Of a stretch of DNA of 64,000 nt, positions 46,053 through 54,133 are shown piece after piece. Numbering within the stretch: position 1 is the first letter of the stretch; each line of letters starts with the position of its first letter. The translations under genes and the position numbers were made by a program. A model generated the notes under the pieces. That model saw nothing but the letters and a program-made list of their open reading frames with translations, was not told the origin of the DNA and did no database searches. The DNA is from CAZUXY01 sp964624235 (GTDB lineage Bacteria; Spirochaetota; UBA4802; UBA5368), in contig CAZUXY010000017.1 in the NCBI GenBank assembly GCA_964624235.1, positions 1 to 64,000 of the forward strand, written 5' to 3'.

Positions 46053-46769
46053 ATGGCTTCTATCCGACTAATACTCTACCAGAAACCCCTGGGTATAACC
46101 ATCCCCAGACGGGACGCCGACGAGATGAGGGAATTCCGGCCGCATTTCATCTGCTTTCCCGAGTATTTCTTCGTCAACAGGCGCCTCGGCAATCACGGCC
46201 AGACCCCGCACAACCAGCGCCGCCAGTTCCATCGACTGAAAACCATCTCCCGCGGCCTGGACGCCGTGGTGATCGGCGGGACCATGCCTGAACTCAACAA
46301 CGAAAAGCTCTACAACACGTGTTTCGTGTATGATCGCGGCAGGCTCCTGGGGTATTACCGTAAGCGGAACCTCTTTTTCGCCGAAGAGGGAAGGATCACG
46401 CCCGGTGACCGGTATGAAACCTTCAATGCTTCTGGAATCACATTCGGCGTGCTGATCTGCGCCGATGTTTTCCGTGACGAGAGCTTCGCGGTGATGAGGG
46501 ACCGGGGGGCCGGAATCGTTTTCATCCCCACCTTCTCGCTTAAACGGGACGAAACCCCCGAAGAGAAATTCAAACGCGATAACGACATCTTCGTAAGGGG
46601 CGCGGCCATAGCCGGGGCGGTAATTGTCAAGGTCTGCGGGGTCAGGTCGGAGTACAAGGACTTCCTCCAGGCGCGCAGCCTCATTGCCGACCGGAACGGC
46701 GTTCTTTACCGGGTGGAACCCCACCAGGAGGATACGCCTATGATAATAAAATACGAGGTGACCCTGTGA
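46053..46769 (+). CDS. Carbon-nitrogen hydrolase (nitrilase superfamily)
   Basis: The product has 238 residues from the ATG at 46053, chosen because MASIRLILYQ is the usual first strand; an earlier in-frame ATG adds 18 unrelated residues. The catalytic triad is E37 (FPEYFF), K104 (YYRKRNLF) and C136 (LICADVF). The family cleaves amides or nitriles. The stop overlaps the GTG start of the LUD gene by 4 bases, so the genes are co-translated. The substrate is unknown. Confidence 0.9.
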   Translation: MASIRLILYQKPLGITIPRRDADEMREFRPHFICFPEYFFVNRRLGNHGQTPHNQRRQFHRLKTISRGLDAVVIGGTMPELNNEKLYNTCFVYDRGRLLGYYRKRNLFFAEEGRITPGDRYETFNASGITFGVLICADVFRDESFAVMRDRGAGIVFIPTFSLKRDETPEEKFKRDNDIFVRGAAIAGAVIVKVCGVRSEYKDFLQARSLIADRNGVLYRVEPHQEDTPMIIKYEVTL

Positions 46770-47416
46770 GCACGTACGATGAAATCAGAACCTGGCATGG
46801 AGAAAGAACTCTCGCCAGGGTGAAAGAAAACCTTGAAAAAAGAGGTTTCACCGCGGTGGTGCTTCAGCGGAAGGAGGATATTGTAAACCACCTTCTGGAC
46901 CTGATCCCGAAAGAGGCCGTGGTCGGATTCGGCGGATCGGTGAGTACCAGGGAACTGGGCATAGTCGACAGACTGCGCGAACGGGGAAACATTATTCTCG
47001 ATCACTGGTCACCGGGGATCACCCCCGCCGAGGCGCTGGTGATACGGAAAAAGCAGCTGACGGCTGATTTCTTCCTCACCGGCTGCAACGCCCTGACCCT
47101 GGACGGTCGGATGGTCAACATCGACGGGACGGGCAACCGGGTGGCTTCGGCCATATTCGGACCTTCACATATCATTGCGGTCATCGGCGCGAATAAGATC
47201 ACACGGGACCTGGATGACGCCCTGTGGCGCATCAAGAACGTCGCGACCCCGCAGAACACCCGACGGCTCGGCGTCAAGACCCCCTGTGCGAACCTGGGAT
47301 ATTGTACCGACTGCGGCCCCGCGACCTCCATATGCCGCGTCACCACCATCCTGGACTACCGTCCGCCCCTGGCGCCGTACACCGTAATTCTGACACCAGT
47401 AAATCTTGGATTCTAA
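46766..47416 (+). CDS. LUD-domain (LutC-like, DUF162) protein
   Basis: The product has 216 residues with a GTG start overlapping the nitrilase stop. The LUD fold is shown by VVGFGGSVSTRELGIVDRL near 51-69, FFLTGCNALTLDGRMVNIDGTGNRVA near 101-126 and HIIAVIGANKIT near 133-144. Late cysteines (CANLGYCTDCGP) may bind a metal. LutC is part of lactate oxidation with LutA and LutB, but those are not here. A stand-alone LUD protein of this type is widespread and of unknown role. Confidence 0.88.
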   Translation: MSTYDEIRTWHGERTLARVKENLEKRGFTAVVLQRKEDIVNHLLDLIPKEAVVGFGGSVSTRELGIVDRLRERGNIILDHWSPGITPAEALVIRKKQLTADFFLTGCNALTLDGRMVNIDGTGNRVASAIFGPSHIIAVIGANKITRDLDDALWRIKNVATPQNTRRLGVKTPCANLGYCTDCGPATSICRVTTILDYRPPLAPYTVILTPVNLGF

Positions 47417-47427
47417 GGAGGAAAAAG

Positions 47428-48267
47428 ATGAAAAAAATATCGATACTCTGTGAAAACAGCGTGCTCACTTCATTGAGGGCCATCGGCGAACACGGCCTGT
47501 CCGTGCTCATCGAGGCGGATGATACAACCCTTTTCGACACAGGCCAGGGCTTCGGACTTTTACACAATCTGGAAGCGTTCGGCAAGGATCCTGAATCCAT
47601 AACACGCATAGTCCTCAGTCACGGTCATTACGACCATACCGGCGGCCTTATGGACATATTGAAAAAAGCCGGGAAGAAAATGCCCGTCTACGTCCATCCC
47701 GACGCCTTCATGGAAAAGCTCGCCGTACTGCCGACGCCCCAGGGTGCGCTCGAAATCCCCATAGGCATGCCGCGAGGCAAAGCGGAATATCAGAGCGCGG
47801 GAGCGGACTTCATGCCGGCTGAAGGTATCACCTCTATAACACAGGGAATCACCGCGTTTTCCGCCATACCAAGGCCGAACGGCTGGAAGGGATGGGACGC
47901 ACGACTCAAGGTGAGAAAGGACGGACAACCGTTCGACGACCCTTTTAACGATGACCTCTCGCTTCTCGTTGAAACCGGCTCAGGGCCCGTGGTGCTTCTG
48001 GGATGCGCCCACGCCGGCATTGTGGAAATCCTTGACTACATAAGCGTCGAAACGGGATTGAAGAAATTCCATGCAGTCATAGGCGGCACTCACCTGGGCA
48101 GTGCGCCTGAGGACTATCGTCAAAAGGCGATTGCCTGCATGGAACGTTACGAGGTGAAGATCGTTGCCACCTCGCACTGCACAGGGCTGCCCGCGGCGTG
48201 TTCCCTGTCACGGCATTTCGGCGACCGGTTCGCCTATGCCTGCGTGGGCAGTGTCTTCGAGTTCTGA
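47428..48267 (+). CDS. Metallo-beta-lactamase fold hydrolase (MptA-synthase-like subgroup)
   Basis: The product has 279 residues from the ATG at 47428, which has a perfect AAGGAGG; an in-frame start 204 bases earlier would overlap the LUD gene. The metal ligands are in SHGHYDHTGG near 62-71, GCAHAG near 192-197 and SHCTG near 250. This is the subgroup of the 7,8-dihydropterin-6-methyl-aminobenzene phosphate synthase-like enzymes. It lies 11 bases after the LUD gene, in one operon with the nitrilase. Confidence 0.9.
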   Translation: MKKISILCENSVLTSLRAIGEHGLSVLIEADDTTLFDTGQGFGLLHNLEAFGKDPESITRIVLSHGHYDHTGGLMDILKKAGKKMPVYVHPDAFMEKLAVLPTPQGALEIPIGMPRGKAEYQSAGADFMPAEGITSITQGITAFSAIPRPNGWKGWDARLKVRKDGQPFDDPFNDDLSLLVETGSGPVVLLGCAHAGIVEILDYISVETGLKKFHAVIGGTHLGSAPEDYRQKAIACMERYEVKIVATSHCTGLPAACSLSRHFGDRFAYACVGSVFEF

Positions 48268-48286
48268 GAGAAAACTTTCCCGTGCC

Positions 48287-49282
48287 TCAGCCGCGGGGTT
48301 TCTTCCCTGTCAGCATGGCGGTAGAGGGTCCGCTTTCAATTCGCCGTATATCGGCGCAGCCGGCTTCTTCAAGCCAGCCGCGTACCTCGGCCCCGGTGTA
48401 GGTATCGCCCGCCCTGGTGTTTACCAGCATGTTAAGGGCGAAAACGGCGCCCTGGGCGGGAAGCACCCGATCTTCATCCATGATGAAATCCTGTACGGCG
48501 ATCGTACCCCCCTCTTTCAGCGCATTGTATGCCTTGCGCATGAGCGCATGGTTTTCTTCCACTGAATTAATGTGTATTACGGCCGAAAAGAAGACCAGAT
48601 CGTAAGGGCCGCCGAATTCCGTGGTGTGATAATCGCCATCCATGGTGCTGATCCTGTCCGAAAGCCCGGCGCCTGCTATGTACGAGCGGGCCAGTGAGGT
48701 TACGGGCGGCGTATCCATGACCACGCTGTGCAGATCTTCTTTCAGCCGCGCGAAGGCGATGGAATACACACCCGAACCTCCGCCCACGTCCAGCATGAGA
48801 TTGATTCCCGTGAGATCCAGTTTTTTCGCCAGGACATGGGCAGAGTCCCTTGCGCGCCGGTGCATGGCCGAGATAAAGGCGTTAAGTGAAAACTCACTCT
48901 TTTCTTCCGAGCGTGACGCGGTACCGGCCCTGACCGATGCCGTCATGTGCGCCCATGAAGAATAGAGGTTCGAGGCGTGCCCCAGGTTCGAGAGATAATC
49001 GTCTGATGTTTCCACCAAAAACTTAAGTGATACAGGGGTATTCCTGAAAAGGAAGTTTTCTTTATAAAGGAGCCTCATGGCGCACAGCGCGTTGAGCAGG
49101 CGGTCGGCTCCCCTGGCGTCGGCGTCGATACGACGCGCGATTTCCCGCGAATCCAGGGACTCTGCCCCGATGGCGGTAAACACTCCAAGGTCGAAGGCGG
49201 AAAGGAGAATCCTGCTTCGCTGGAAGCTCATGGCCAGTTCCAGTATGTGCTCGGCCGTGGTGATTTCTTCTTTCGGTTTCAT
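48287..49282 (-). CDS. O-methyltransferase (acetylserotonin-type, winged-helix plus SAM domain)
   Basis: The product has 331 residues. Residues about 10-90 form a dimerisation winged helix (FQRSRILLSAFDLGVFTAIG). The SAM site is LMLDVGGGSGVYSIAFA near 165-181 and a typical VFFSAVIHI follows. CGGGAG sits ahead of the ATG. The substrate (phenol, quinone or small secondary metabolite) is not clear. It converges on the MBL-fold gene. Confidence 0.88.
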   Translation of the reverse strand: MKPKEEITTAEHILELAMSFQRSRILLSAFDLGVFTAIGAESLDSREIARRIDADARGADRLLNALCAMRLLYKENFLFRNTPVSLKFLVETSDDYLSNLGHASNLYSSWAHMTASVRAGTASRSEEKSEFSLNAFISAMHRRARDSAHVLAKKLDLTGINLMLDVGGGSGVYSIAFARLKEDLHSVVMDTPPVTSLARSYIAGAGLSDRISTMDGDYHTTEFGGPYDLVFFSAVIHINSVEENHALMRKAYNALKEGGTIAVQDFIMDEDRVLPAQGAVFALNMLVNTRAGDTYTGAEVRGWLEEAGCADIRRIESGPSTAMLTGKKPRG

Positions 49283-49515
49283 GCGATTCTCCCGGTTTCA
49301 ACAGGTATAGTACAGGGGCACTGACCCCATGCTACCATGTTTACCGGCCGAAAAAAACATATTTATTACCGGTCGGTGTATAAACGGCAATGGATAAATA
49401 CCAATGTACGTGAGTCAATAACAGACACGTTTTACAGGTGTCCCTCGCACACTTTAAGGCTGTACCGGTATTATACTCTGGAATCACTCGAAAGCGGAAG
49501 AAGCCGCAGGGATAA

Positions 49516-50367
49516 CTAAAACTTCACACGGTTTTTGATGAAGTTCGGAAGCGCGAAGGAAGCCCGGTGGATACCGGTGTTATAATAGGTACAGTCCTTT
49601 TGCAGCCGTTCGGCTTTTTTCACGTTGAGGTCGTCCAGGGGATGGGGCCCCTTTGAACAGAAGGTGAAACCTATGATCCCACTGGGATAGGTGGGGACCA
49701 CCGTAAAATAGTAACCGGACATCGCATAGTGTTTTTTAGCGAAACCAGCCAGTCGTTCCACGATGTCGCCGTGATAGTAGAACGATTCAGACTGGGTCGT
49801 GGCAATACCCTTTTCCCTGAGGGAACCTTTCATGGCCAGGTAAAACCCCTCGGAGAAAAGCACCTCGGCGGGACCTATGGGATCGGAAGAGTCCACGATG
49901 ATGATATCATAAACGTCTTTCCTGTCTTTTACGAATTCAGCCCCGTCCTCGTTATAGACCGTCACCCGTTTATCATTAAAGGAGCAGGCCATTGTGGGAA
50001 GGTGTTTTATGCAGAGTCTCACCACATCACCGTCGATTTCGCAGAGGTCCACCCGTTTCACTTCGGGATGCTTTAACACTTCACGGATGGTTCCGCCGTC
50101 ACCGCCCCCTATCACCAGTACGTTTTCCGGATTGGGATGCACACACAGCGGGACATGGGTTATCATCTCATGGTAGGCGTGCTCGTCCCATTCGGTACAC
50201 ATGATCACGCCGTCTAGGACAAGCATCCGTCCGAAAGGTTTGGTTTCATAAATCTCAATTCTCTGGAACGCCGAATCGTATTGTTCCAGCAGACGATTGA
50301 TTTTTATTTTCAGAGTCCTTCCCGCCTCAAGTTCGAGCGCCTCATCGAACCATATCTGCGATTCCAT
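49516..50367 (-). CDS. speE: Spermidine synthase
   Basis: The product has 283 residues from the ATG at 50367 (GGAGGAG upstream). SpeE signatures are LVLDGVIMCTEWDEHAYHEMITHVPL, LVIGGGDGGTIREVLKH, VDLCEIDGDVV and IIVDSSDPIGPAEVLFS, where Asp in DSSDP is the catalytic aspartate. It moves the aminopropyl group from decarboxylated SAM to putrescine. It is third in an operon with two speD-type genes. Confidence 0.97.
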   Translation of the reverse strand: MESQIWFDEALELEAGRTLKIKINRLLEQYDSAFQRIEIYETKPFGRMLVLDGVIMCTEWDEHAYHEMITHVPLCVHPNPENVLVIGGGDGGTIREVLKHPEVKRVDLCEIDGDVVRLCIKHLPTMACSFNDKRVTVYNEDGAEFVKDRKDVYDIIIVDSSDPIGPAEVLFSEGFYLAMKGSLREKGIATTQSESFYYHGDIVERLAGFAKKHYAMSGYYFTVVPTYPSGIIGFTFCSKGPHPLDDLNVKKAERLQKDCTYYNTGIHRASFALPNFIKNRVKF

Positions 50368-50448
50368 CGGTACAGTCTCCTCCCAGTGCATCATGAAACG
50401 CCGGAAACGGGGAAGGTCCCCGTCTCCTGTTTCTTATTGATATCAGAA

Positions 50449-50868
50449 TTATTTTCTCAACGCGATATTCAGCGTGTAATCGCTTCCCTTGAAGAAGTTC
50501 AGCGAGAACTGGGCCACGACATCGGGATCATAATACTTGCAGCTGAATACATCAATATATGAGGTGTTGGTGAGGTTCGCGAAGTGACCCGAAATAAGCG
50601 AGGTCTCGATAAGCTGCGTCATTGAATAACCGGCGACCCTTTCGTTTTCCCCGAAATGCACAATCTGAGGCTCGCCGAAACGCCTCATCTCAATAAGATC
50701 ACACAGCTGTACAATATACTGCCGTATCATCTCACCGTCCCTTATGATGTCGGGATCGCAGTTATGGATATCAACGCTGCTGTAAAGCCCCCATGCACCG
50801 AGCCTGTTGAAATTTTCTAGTGTAGGGATTGTCTTCAGTATGTCCCTGCTATTCAAAGTACCCTGCAT
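50449..50868 (-). CDS. Divergent SpeD paralogue, candidate pyruvoyl decarboxylase
   Basis: The product has 139 residues from the ATG at 50868 (AGGGAGG 6 bases upstream); an ATG 102 bases earlier lies well inside speD. It aligns over its length with SpeD (GLYSSVDIHNCDPD, then VAGYSMTQLIETSLISGHF, then YIDVFSC). S90, H95 and C110 keep the spacing of S63, H68 and C83 of the canonical enzyme in the neighbouring gene, so self-cleavage to a pyruvoyl group is possible. The ESH.TIHTWPE pocket motif is lost. SpeD homologues of this kind are known to have become ornithine or arginine decarboxylases. The gene overlaps speD by 20 bases. A regulatory non-enzymatic partner is the alternative. Confidence 0.8.
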   Translation of the reverse strand: MQGTLNSRDILKTIPTLENFNRLGAWGLYSSVDIHNCDPDIIRDGEMIRQYIVQLCDLIEMRRFGEPQIVHFGENERVAGYSMTQLIETSLISGHFANLTNTSYIDVFSCKYYDPDVVAQFSLNFFKGSDYTLNIALRK

Positions 50869-51259
50869 TTTCAACCTCCCTGAATATGGGTAGAGATTTT
50901 TCCTTGGATTTATCGGGCAGAACACCCCGTTGAAACTGAAAAATCGTGCATCGCTCAGCTTCAAGCTCATTCTTGATGTGCTCCAGAGCAGCCTGATAGT
51001 TGAGATCTCCGCAGGTAAATATATCTACCGCCGCATACCCATGTTCAGGCCAGGTATGAATGGTGAAATGAGACTCTGCTATTACGATGACACCGCTGAT
51101 GCCGTATGGCGAGAATTTATGGAAGAAAGGTTTAATTATTGTGGCACTAGAGAGTTCGGCAGCGGCCATCAACACCTCCTCAACCTTTTTTACGTCGTTG
51201 ATGTGAAACTCATTACAGTCGAAGAGTTCCGCTATTACGTGCGTACCCAAACCCTCCAT
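50849..51259 (-). CDS. speD: S-adenosylmethionine decarboxylase proenzyme
   Basis: The product has 136 residues, the short class 1B form. S63 (AESHFTIHTWPE) is the self-cleavage residue that becomes the pyruvoyl group, H68 and C83 (DIFTCG) assist. All are in the positions used in the Thermotoga-type enzyme. It makes decarboxylated SAM for SpeE. AGAGG lies 8 bases ahead of the ATG. It is first in the speD, speD-like, speE operon. Confidence 0.96.
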   Translation of the reverse strand: MEGLGTHVIAELFDCNEFHINDVKKVEEVLMAAAELSSATIIKPFFHKFSPYGISGVIVIAESHFTIHTWPEHGYAAVDIFTCGDLNYQAALEHIKNELEAERCTIFQFQRGVLPDKSKEKSLPIFREVENAGYFE

Positions 51260-51678
51260 GGCAATACCTCTTAAATAATTAATATCTTCTACACTTTCGT
51301 GAGTGTATGCCTTTCAACAGGCATTGCGTCCTGCTGATTTGCCCTGGGGAAATTTGATCCCACTCAGCTTTTGTGAGACGACAGTACTCGCTGCCGATAC
51401 CACATTGCAATAATGTGTTTTAATAATAAGCTATCTTAAGAATAGACTAAATATCACCCCCCTGTGATAGCTCGAACCATAAAAAATATATTGCGGCAAT
51501 TTTCAATAATAAATTATCATATATCAAGAAAATTTTATACTTTCAAAATTATTTTTTATTCCCGGAAAATTTTCGGAAATAATTCACACAGTATTGTCTT
51601 CAATAGGGATTCGAGGCGCCCCATAAATTTCCGCTTTTATCAGAGCGAAATACCACATCAGGGCCAAAGCGCTATTTT
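51260..51678. other. AT-rich intergenic region upstream of speD
   Basis: About 420 bases between the end of mtaB and the speD start, both on the minus strand. It is the leader and promoter region of the polyamine operon. It holds a 6-bp hairpin (51307-51324) and a near palindrome CCGGAAAATTTTCGG (51562-51576). No gene is seen. Confidence 0.5.
51307..51324 (-). promoter_or_regulatory. Hairpin in the speD leader
   Basis: ATGCCT-TTCAAC-AGGCAT, a perfect 6-bp stem with a 6-base loop, about 48 bases before the speD ATG. It does not match a SAM riboswitch that I know. It may be a control or stability element. Confidence 0.3.
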
Positions 51679-53007
51679 TCAGAATACTATGGCTCCCGAA
51701 TTACTATCAGTTCCCGCATCCTTCAGTTTGACGCCGACGATTTTTCCCTCGAAGGCGGTCGGGTCGGGGGAAAAACCCAGTTTCATTTTAATGTAGTTGT
51801 CACTGACCGCGGTAAATACCCCGTACTCCCTCCCATACTCAATCACCGAGGGAAGGACCCTGCCCTCGAACCTCTTACGGTACCTCAAACCGGTTTCCCT
51901 GGACAGCTTTTTGAGCAGTGCCGCCCTGCGGGCGGTAACGGCAGGCGGGACAGGTTTCCCCGTAGACGCAGCGGGAGTTCCCTCCCTGGGCGAAAAGGTG
52001 AACTGGTGTACATAGGAAAAGCCCGACCAGCCGACTATGTCGAGACTCATATTGAAATCCTCGTCGCTTTCACCGGGGAAGCCGACAATCATATCGCTGC
52101 CGATAGCGATGTCTTCATTATGGGTCCTGATGGAATCGATTATATGCTTCAGTTGATTTACACTGTAGGGTCGCCGCATTCTTTCCAGTATACGGTCCGA
52201 TCCCGACTGCACGGGAATATGGATGTGGCCGCACACCCTGTCCCTTCCCAGCATTCCGATCAGTTCCGGGGTGATATGATTCGGTTCAATTGAGGTAATC
52301 CTGACTCGAAAATCCCCCGGTATCCGCTGAAGCTTCACGACCAGACCGGCAAGATCGGTGCCCCCGCTGCGGTATTTACCTATGGTAATGCCCGACAGCA
52401 CAAGCTCAGGACATCCGTTATCGACCAGTACTTCCGCGTGATGCAGCACCTCGCCCAGGTCCCTGCTGCGGGGGGCTCCCCGGACTGAAGGGACCACGCA
52501 ATAGGAGCATATCCCGTCGCATCCATCCTGGATTTTTAAAAAACCCCTGGTATGGTCCAGCGGGAGAGGCCAGGCGTCATCTGCATCATGAAAGGAATGC
52601 ACGGCACCCTCCGCCTCACAGCGCTCCTTGTGATCCCTGTCACAGGCTGTACCCCGGTCTTCGGCAATCAGTTCCTCCAGTTTCAGGTGAAGGACGGTCT
52701 TGTCATCGTTCCCGTACACTTCCCGCACTTGCGGCATGCTCCTCAGTCCCCCGGGATCACGTTCGGCGAGACAACCCGTAACCACGGTGCCGCCGCACCG
52801 TGAAAACCTTGACCCCTGCCGTATGTAATTGCGGCATTTCTTGTCGCTCCGGTCGGTAACCGTACAGGTATTGACGATAACCACGTCCACCTGTTCCCCG
52901 AACGGTTTAACCACCCATCCATGCCTTTTGAGTTGATGCGCGATGAGGGATGACTCATACTGGTTAAGCTTGCATCCGAGAGTTTTTATGGAAAAACTTC
53001 CCGCCAT
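51679..53007 (-). CDS. mtaB: tRNA (N6-threonylcarbamoyladenosine(37)-C2)-methylthiotransferase MtaB
   Basis: The product has 442 residues. Order of parts: UPF0004 domain with cluster cysteines (TLGCKLNQYES at 9-19, NTCTVTDRSDKKCR near 46-59, TGCLAERDP near 78-86), radical SAM motif (QDGCDGICSYCVVPSVRG near 160-177), TIM-barrel, and a C-terminal TRAM domain (RFEGRVLPSVIEYGREY). It adds a methylthio group to t6A37 of tRNAs reading ANN codons. CLNQ-type N-terminus separates it from MiaB and RimO. Confidence 0.95.
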   Translation of the reverse strand: MAGSFSIKTLGCKLNQYESSLIAHQLKRHGWVVKPFGEQVDVVIVNTCTVTDRSDKKCRNYIRQGSRFSRCGGTVVTGCLAERDPGGLRSMPQVREVYGNDDKTVLHLKLEELIAEDRGTACDRDHKERCEAEGAVHSFHDADDAWPLPLDHTRGFLKIQDGCDGICSYCVVPSVRGAPRSRDLGEVLHHAEVLVDNGCPELVLSGITIGKYRSGGTDLAGLVVKLQRIPGDFRVRITSIEPNHITPELIGMLGRDRVCGHIHIPVQSGSDRILERMRRPYSVNQLKHIIDSIRTHNEDIAIGSDMIVGFPGESDEDFNMSLDIVGWSGFSYVHQFTFSPREGTPAASTGKPVPPAVTARRAALLKKLSRETGLRYRKRFEGRVLPSVIEYGREYGVFTAVSDNYIKMKLGFSPDPTAFEGKIVGVKLKDAGTDSNSGAIVF

Positions 53008-53232
53008 TGATTCACCTGGTCGCCCAAGATAGTTCTACTTCCTTAGTGCGCTTATTCATTTTAAAGTACAGCAAAAAAATGAATATTCAAAAAATACAGC
53101 CCATCGAAGCGTTTCAGAACACGAAAAACAGGGTTGTCATAACCGCGTTTCCGTACAGCGGGAAGTCCCGGCGGGACGCCCGTTGTGCGCTGAAAACGCG
53201 ATAAAACAGCGGATTTGTGGAAAAAAAGATAA
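53008..53232. other. Intergenic, no gene
   Basis: About 225 bases between divergent mtaB and the yggS promoter. It is AT-rich on the mtaB side. No frame or RNA gene is supported. Confidence 0.45.
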
Positions 53233-53262
53233 TTGACGAACAAAATTGCACTCATGTATACT
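53233..53262 (+). promoter_or_regulatory. Sigma-70 promoter of the yggS operon
   Basis: TTGACG (53233-53238), 18 bases, TATACT (53257-53262). Transcription should start near 53269, giving a leader of about 180 bases. Confidence 0.65.
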
Positions 53263-53271
53263 CGTTGCAAT

Positions 53272-53357
53272 GTCTTACCGTCAGGTTCGATACCAGGTGA
53301 AAGTGCGTCTACCGTTTGTCTTCCGCTGGTATCCCTGAAAGGATGCAGGGAAAAGAC
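53272..53357 (+). ncRNA. Predicted three-way-junction leader RNA upstream of yggS
   Basis: Starting within a few bases of the predicted transcript start, three stems can be drawn: P1 GTCTT (53272-53276) with AAGAC (53353-53357); P2 ATACCAG (53290-53296) with CTGGTAT (53326-53332); P3 CCCTG (53333-53337) with CAGGG (53346-53350). P2 and P3 abut. It does not match the cobalamin, TPP, purine or other riboswitch consensus that I know. It could be a riboswitch, an attenuator or a stabilising 5' structure. Confidence 0.4.
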
Positions 53358-53448
53358 AAATAATCCAGGCCTAAAAAGCGTATTTCAGGATTTCCAACGT
53401 GCGCTGCGGTATATAAAACCGTGTCCTTGGATCATTGTCAGTCTATAA

Positions 53449-54132
53449 ATGAGAGTGATTGAAAATTATCGCCGCATCTTGGAAACGGTGGCCGAAACCG
53501 CGGTAAGGCATGGAAGGTCACCGGGGGAAATACGGATAGTGGCGGTTTCGAAAACCTTTCCCGCCGGGACCGTGCAGCATGCCATAGACGACGGTATTTT
53601 TCTTTTCGGCGAAAACAAGGTTCAGGAAGCGAAATCGAAGATCCCCGTGCTGAAGGGTTCATTTGATTTCCACCTGGTGGGACACCTGCAGTCCAACAAG
53701 GCAAAGGATGCGGTGGTTCTGTTTTCCCTTATTCATTCCATCGATAAGTTCAGCACGGCGGTCAAAGTCGACCAGGAAGCCGCGAAAACAGGGAAGATAC
53801 AGAAAATTCTCGTCCAGGTCAATACCTCTGAAGAGGCGTCGAAAAGCGGTATCGATGCCGAAAACTCAATCGAGCTCTGCCGTCAGATAATCTCCCTGCG
53901 GAACCTGGAGCTTCTGGGGTTGATGACCATAGGGCCGCTGGGAGGAGATGACCGTGCCGTAAGGTCGTCGTTTATTTCGCTGAGGAACCTCCTCGCGAAG
54001 GTCAATACATTTTTGGGACTGGAGTTGAAAGAATTATCCATGGGGATGTCGTCGGATTACATCATCGCGGTCGAGGAAGGAGCCACCCTGCTCAGGATAG
54101 GCACCTCAATATTCGGCGGCCGGGGCTACTGA
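53449..54132 (+). CDS. yggS: YggS/PROSC family pyridoxal-phosphate homeostasis protein
   Basis: The product has 227 residues. PLP would bind K35 (IVAVSKTFPA). GENKVQEAKSK, FHLVGHLQSNKAK, LSMGMSSDYIIAVEEGATLLRIGTSIFG are family signatures. The protein has no known enzymatic activity but keeps free PLP in balance. No Shine-Dalgarno sequence is visible before the ATG. proC follows after one base, the common arrangement. Confidence 0.95.
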   Translation: MRVIENYRRILETVAETAVRHGRSPGEIRIVAVSKTFPAGTVQHAIDDGIFLFGENKVQEAKSKIPVLKGSFDFHLVGHLQSNKAKDAVVLFSLIHSIDKFSTAVKVDQEAAKTGKIQKILVQVNTSEEASKSGIDAENSIELCRQIISLRNLELLGLMTIGPLGGDDRAVRSSFISLRNLLAKVNTFLGLELKELSMGMSSDYIIAVEEGATLLRIGTSIFGGRGY

Positions 54133-54133
54133 C

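Noticed and set aside
50449..50868. SpeD paralogue as a dead regulatory subunit
   Set aside because: A first alignment put Thr at the cleavage Ser. Shifting by one residue gives an ungapped match in which Ser, His and Cys all fall at the canonical spacing, so loss of catalysis is not supported by the sequence.
53281..53300. tRNA-like T-arm (GGTTCGATACC) in the yggS leader
   Set aside because: The flanking bases do not form a 5-bp T-stem and no acceptor or anticodon arm fits around it.
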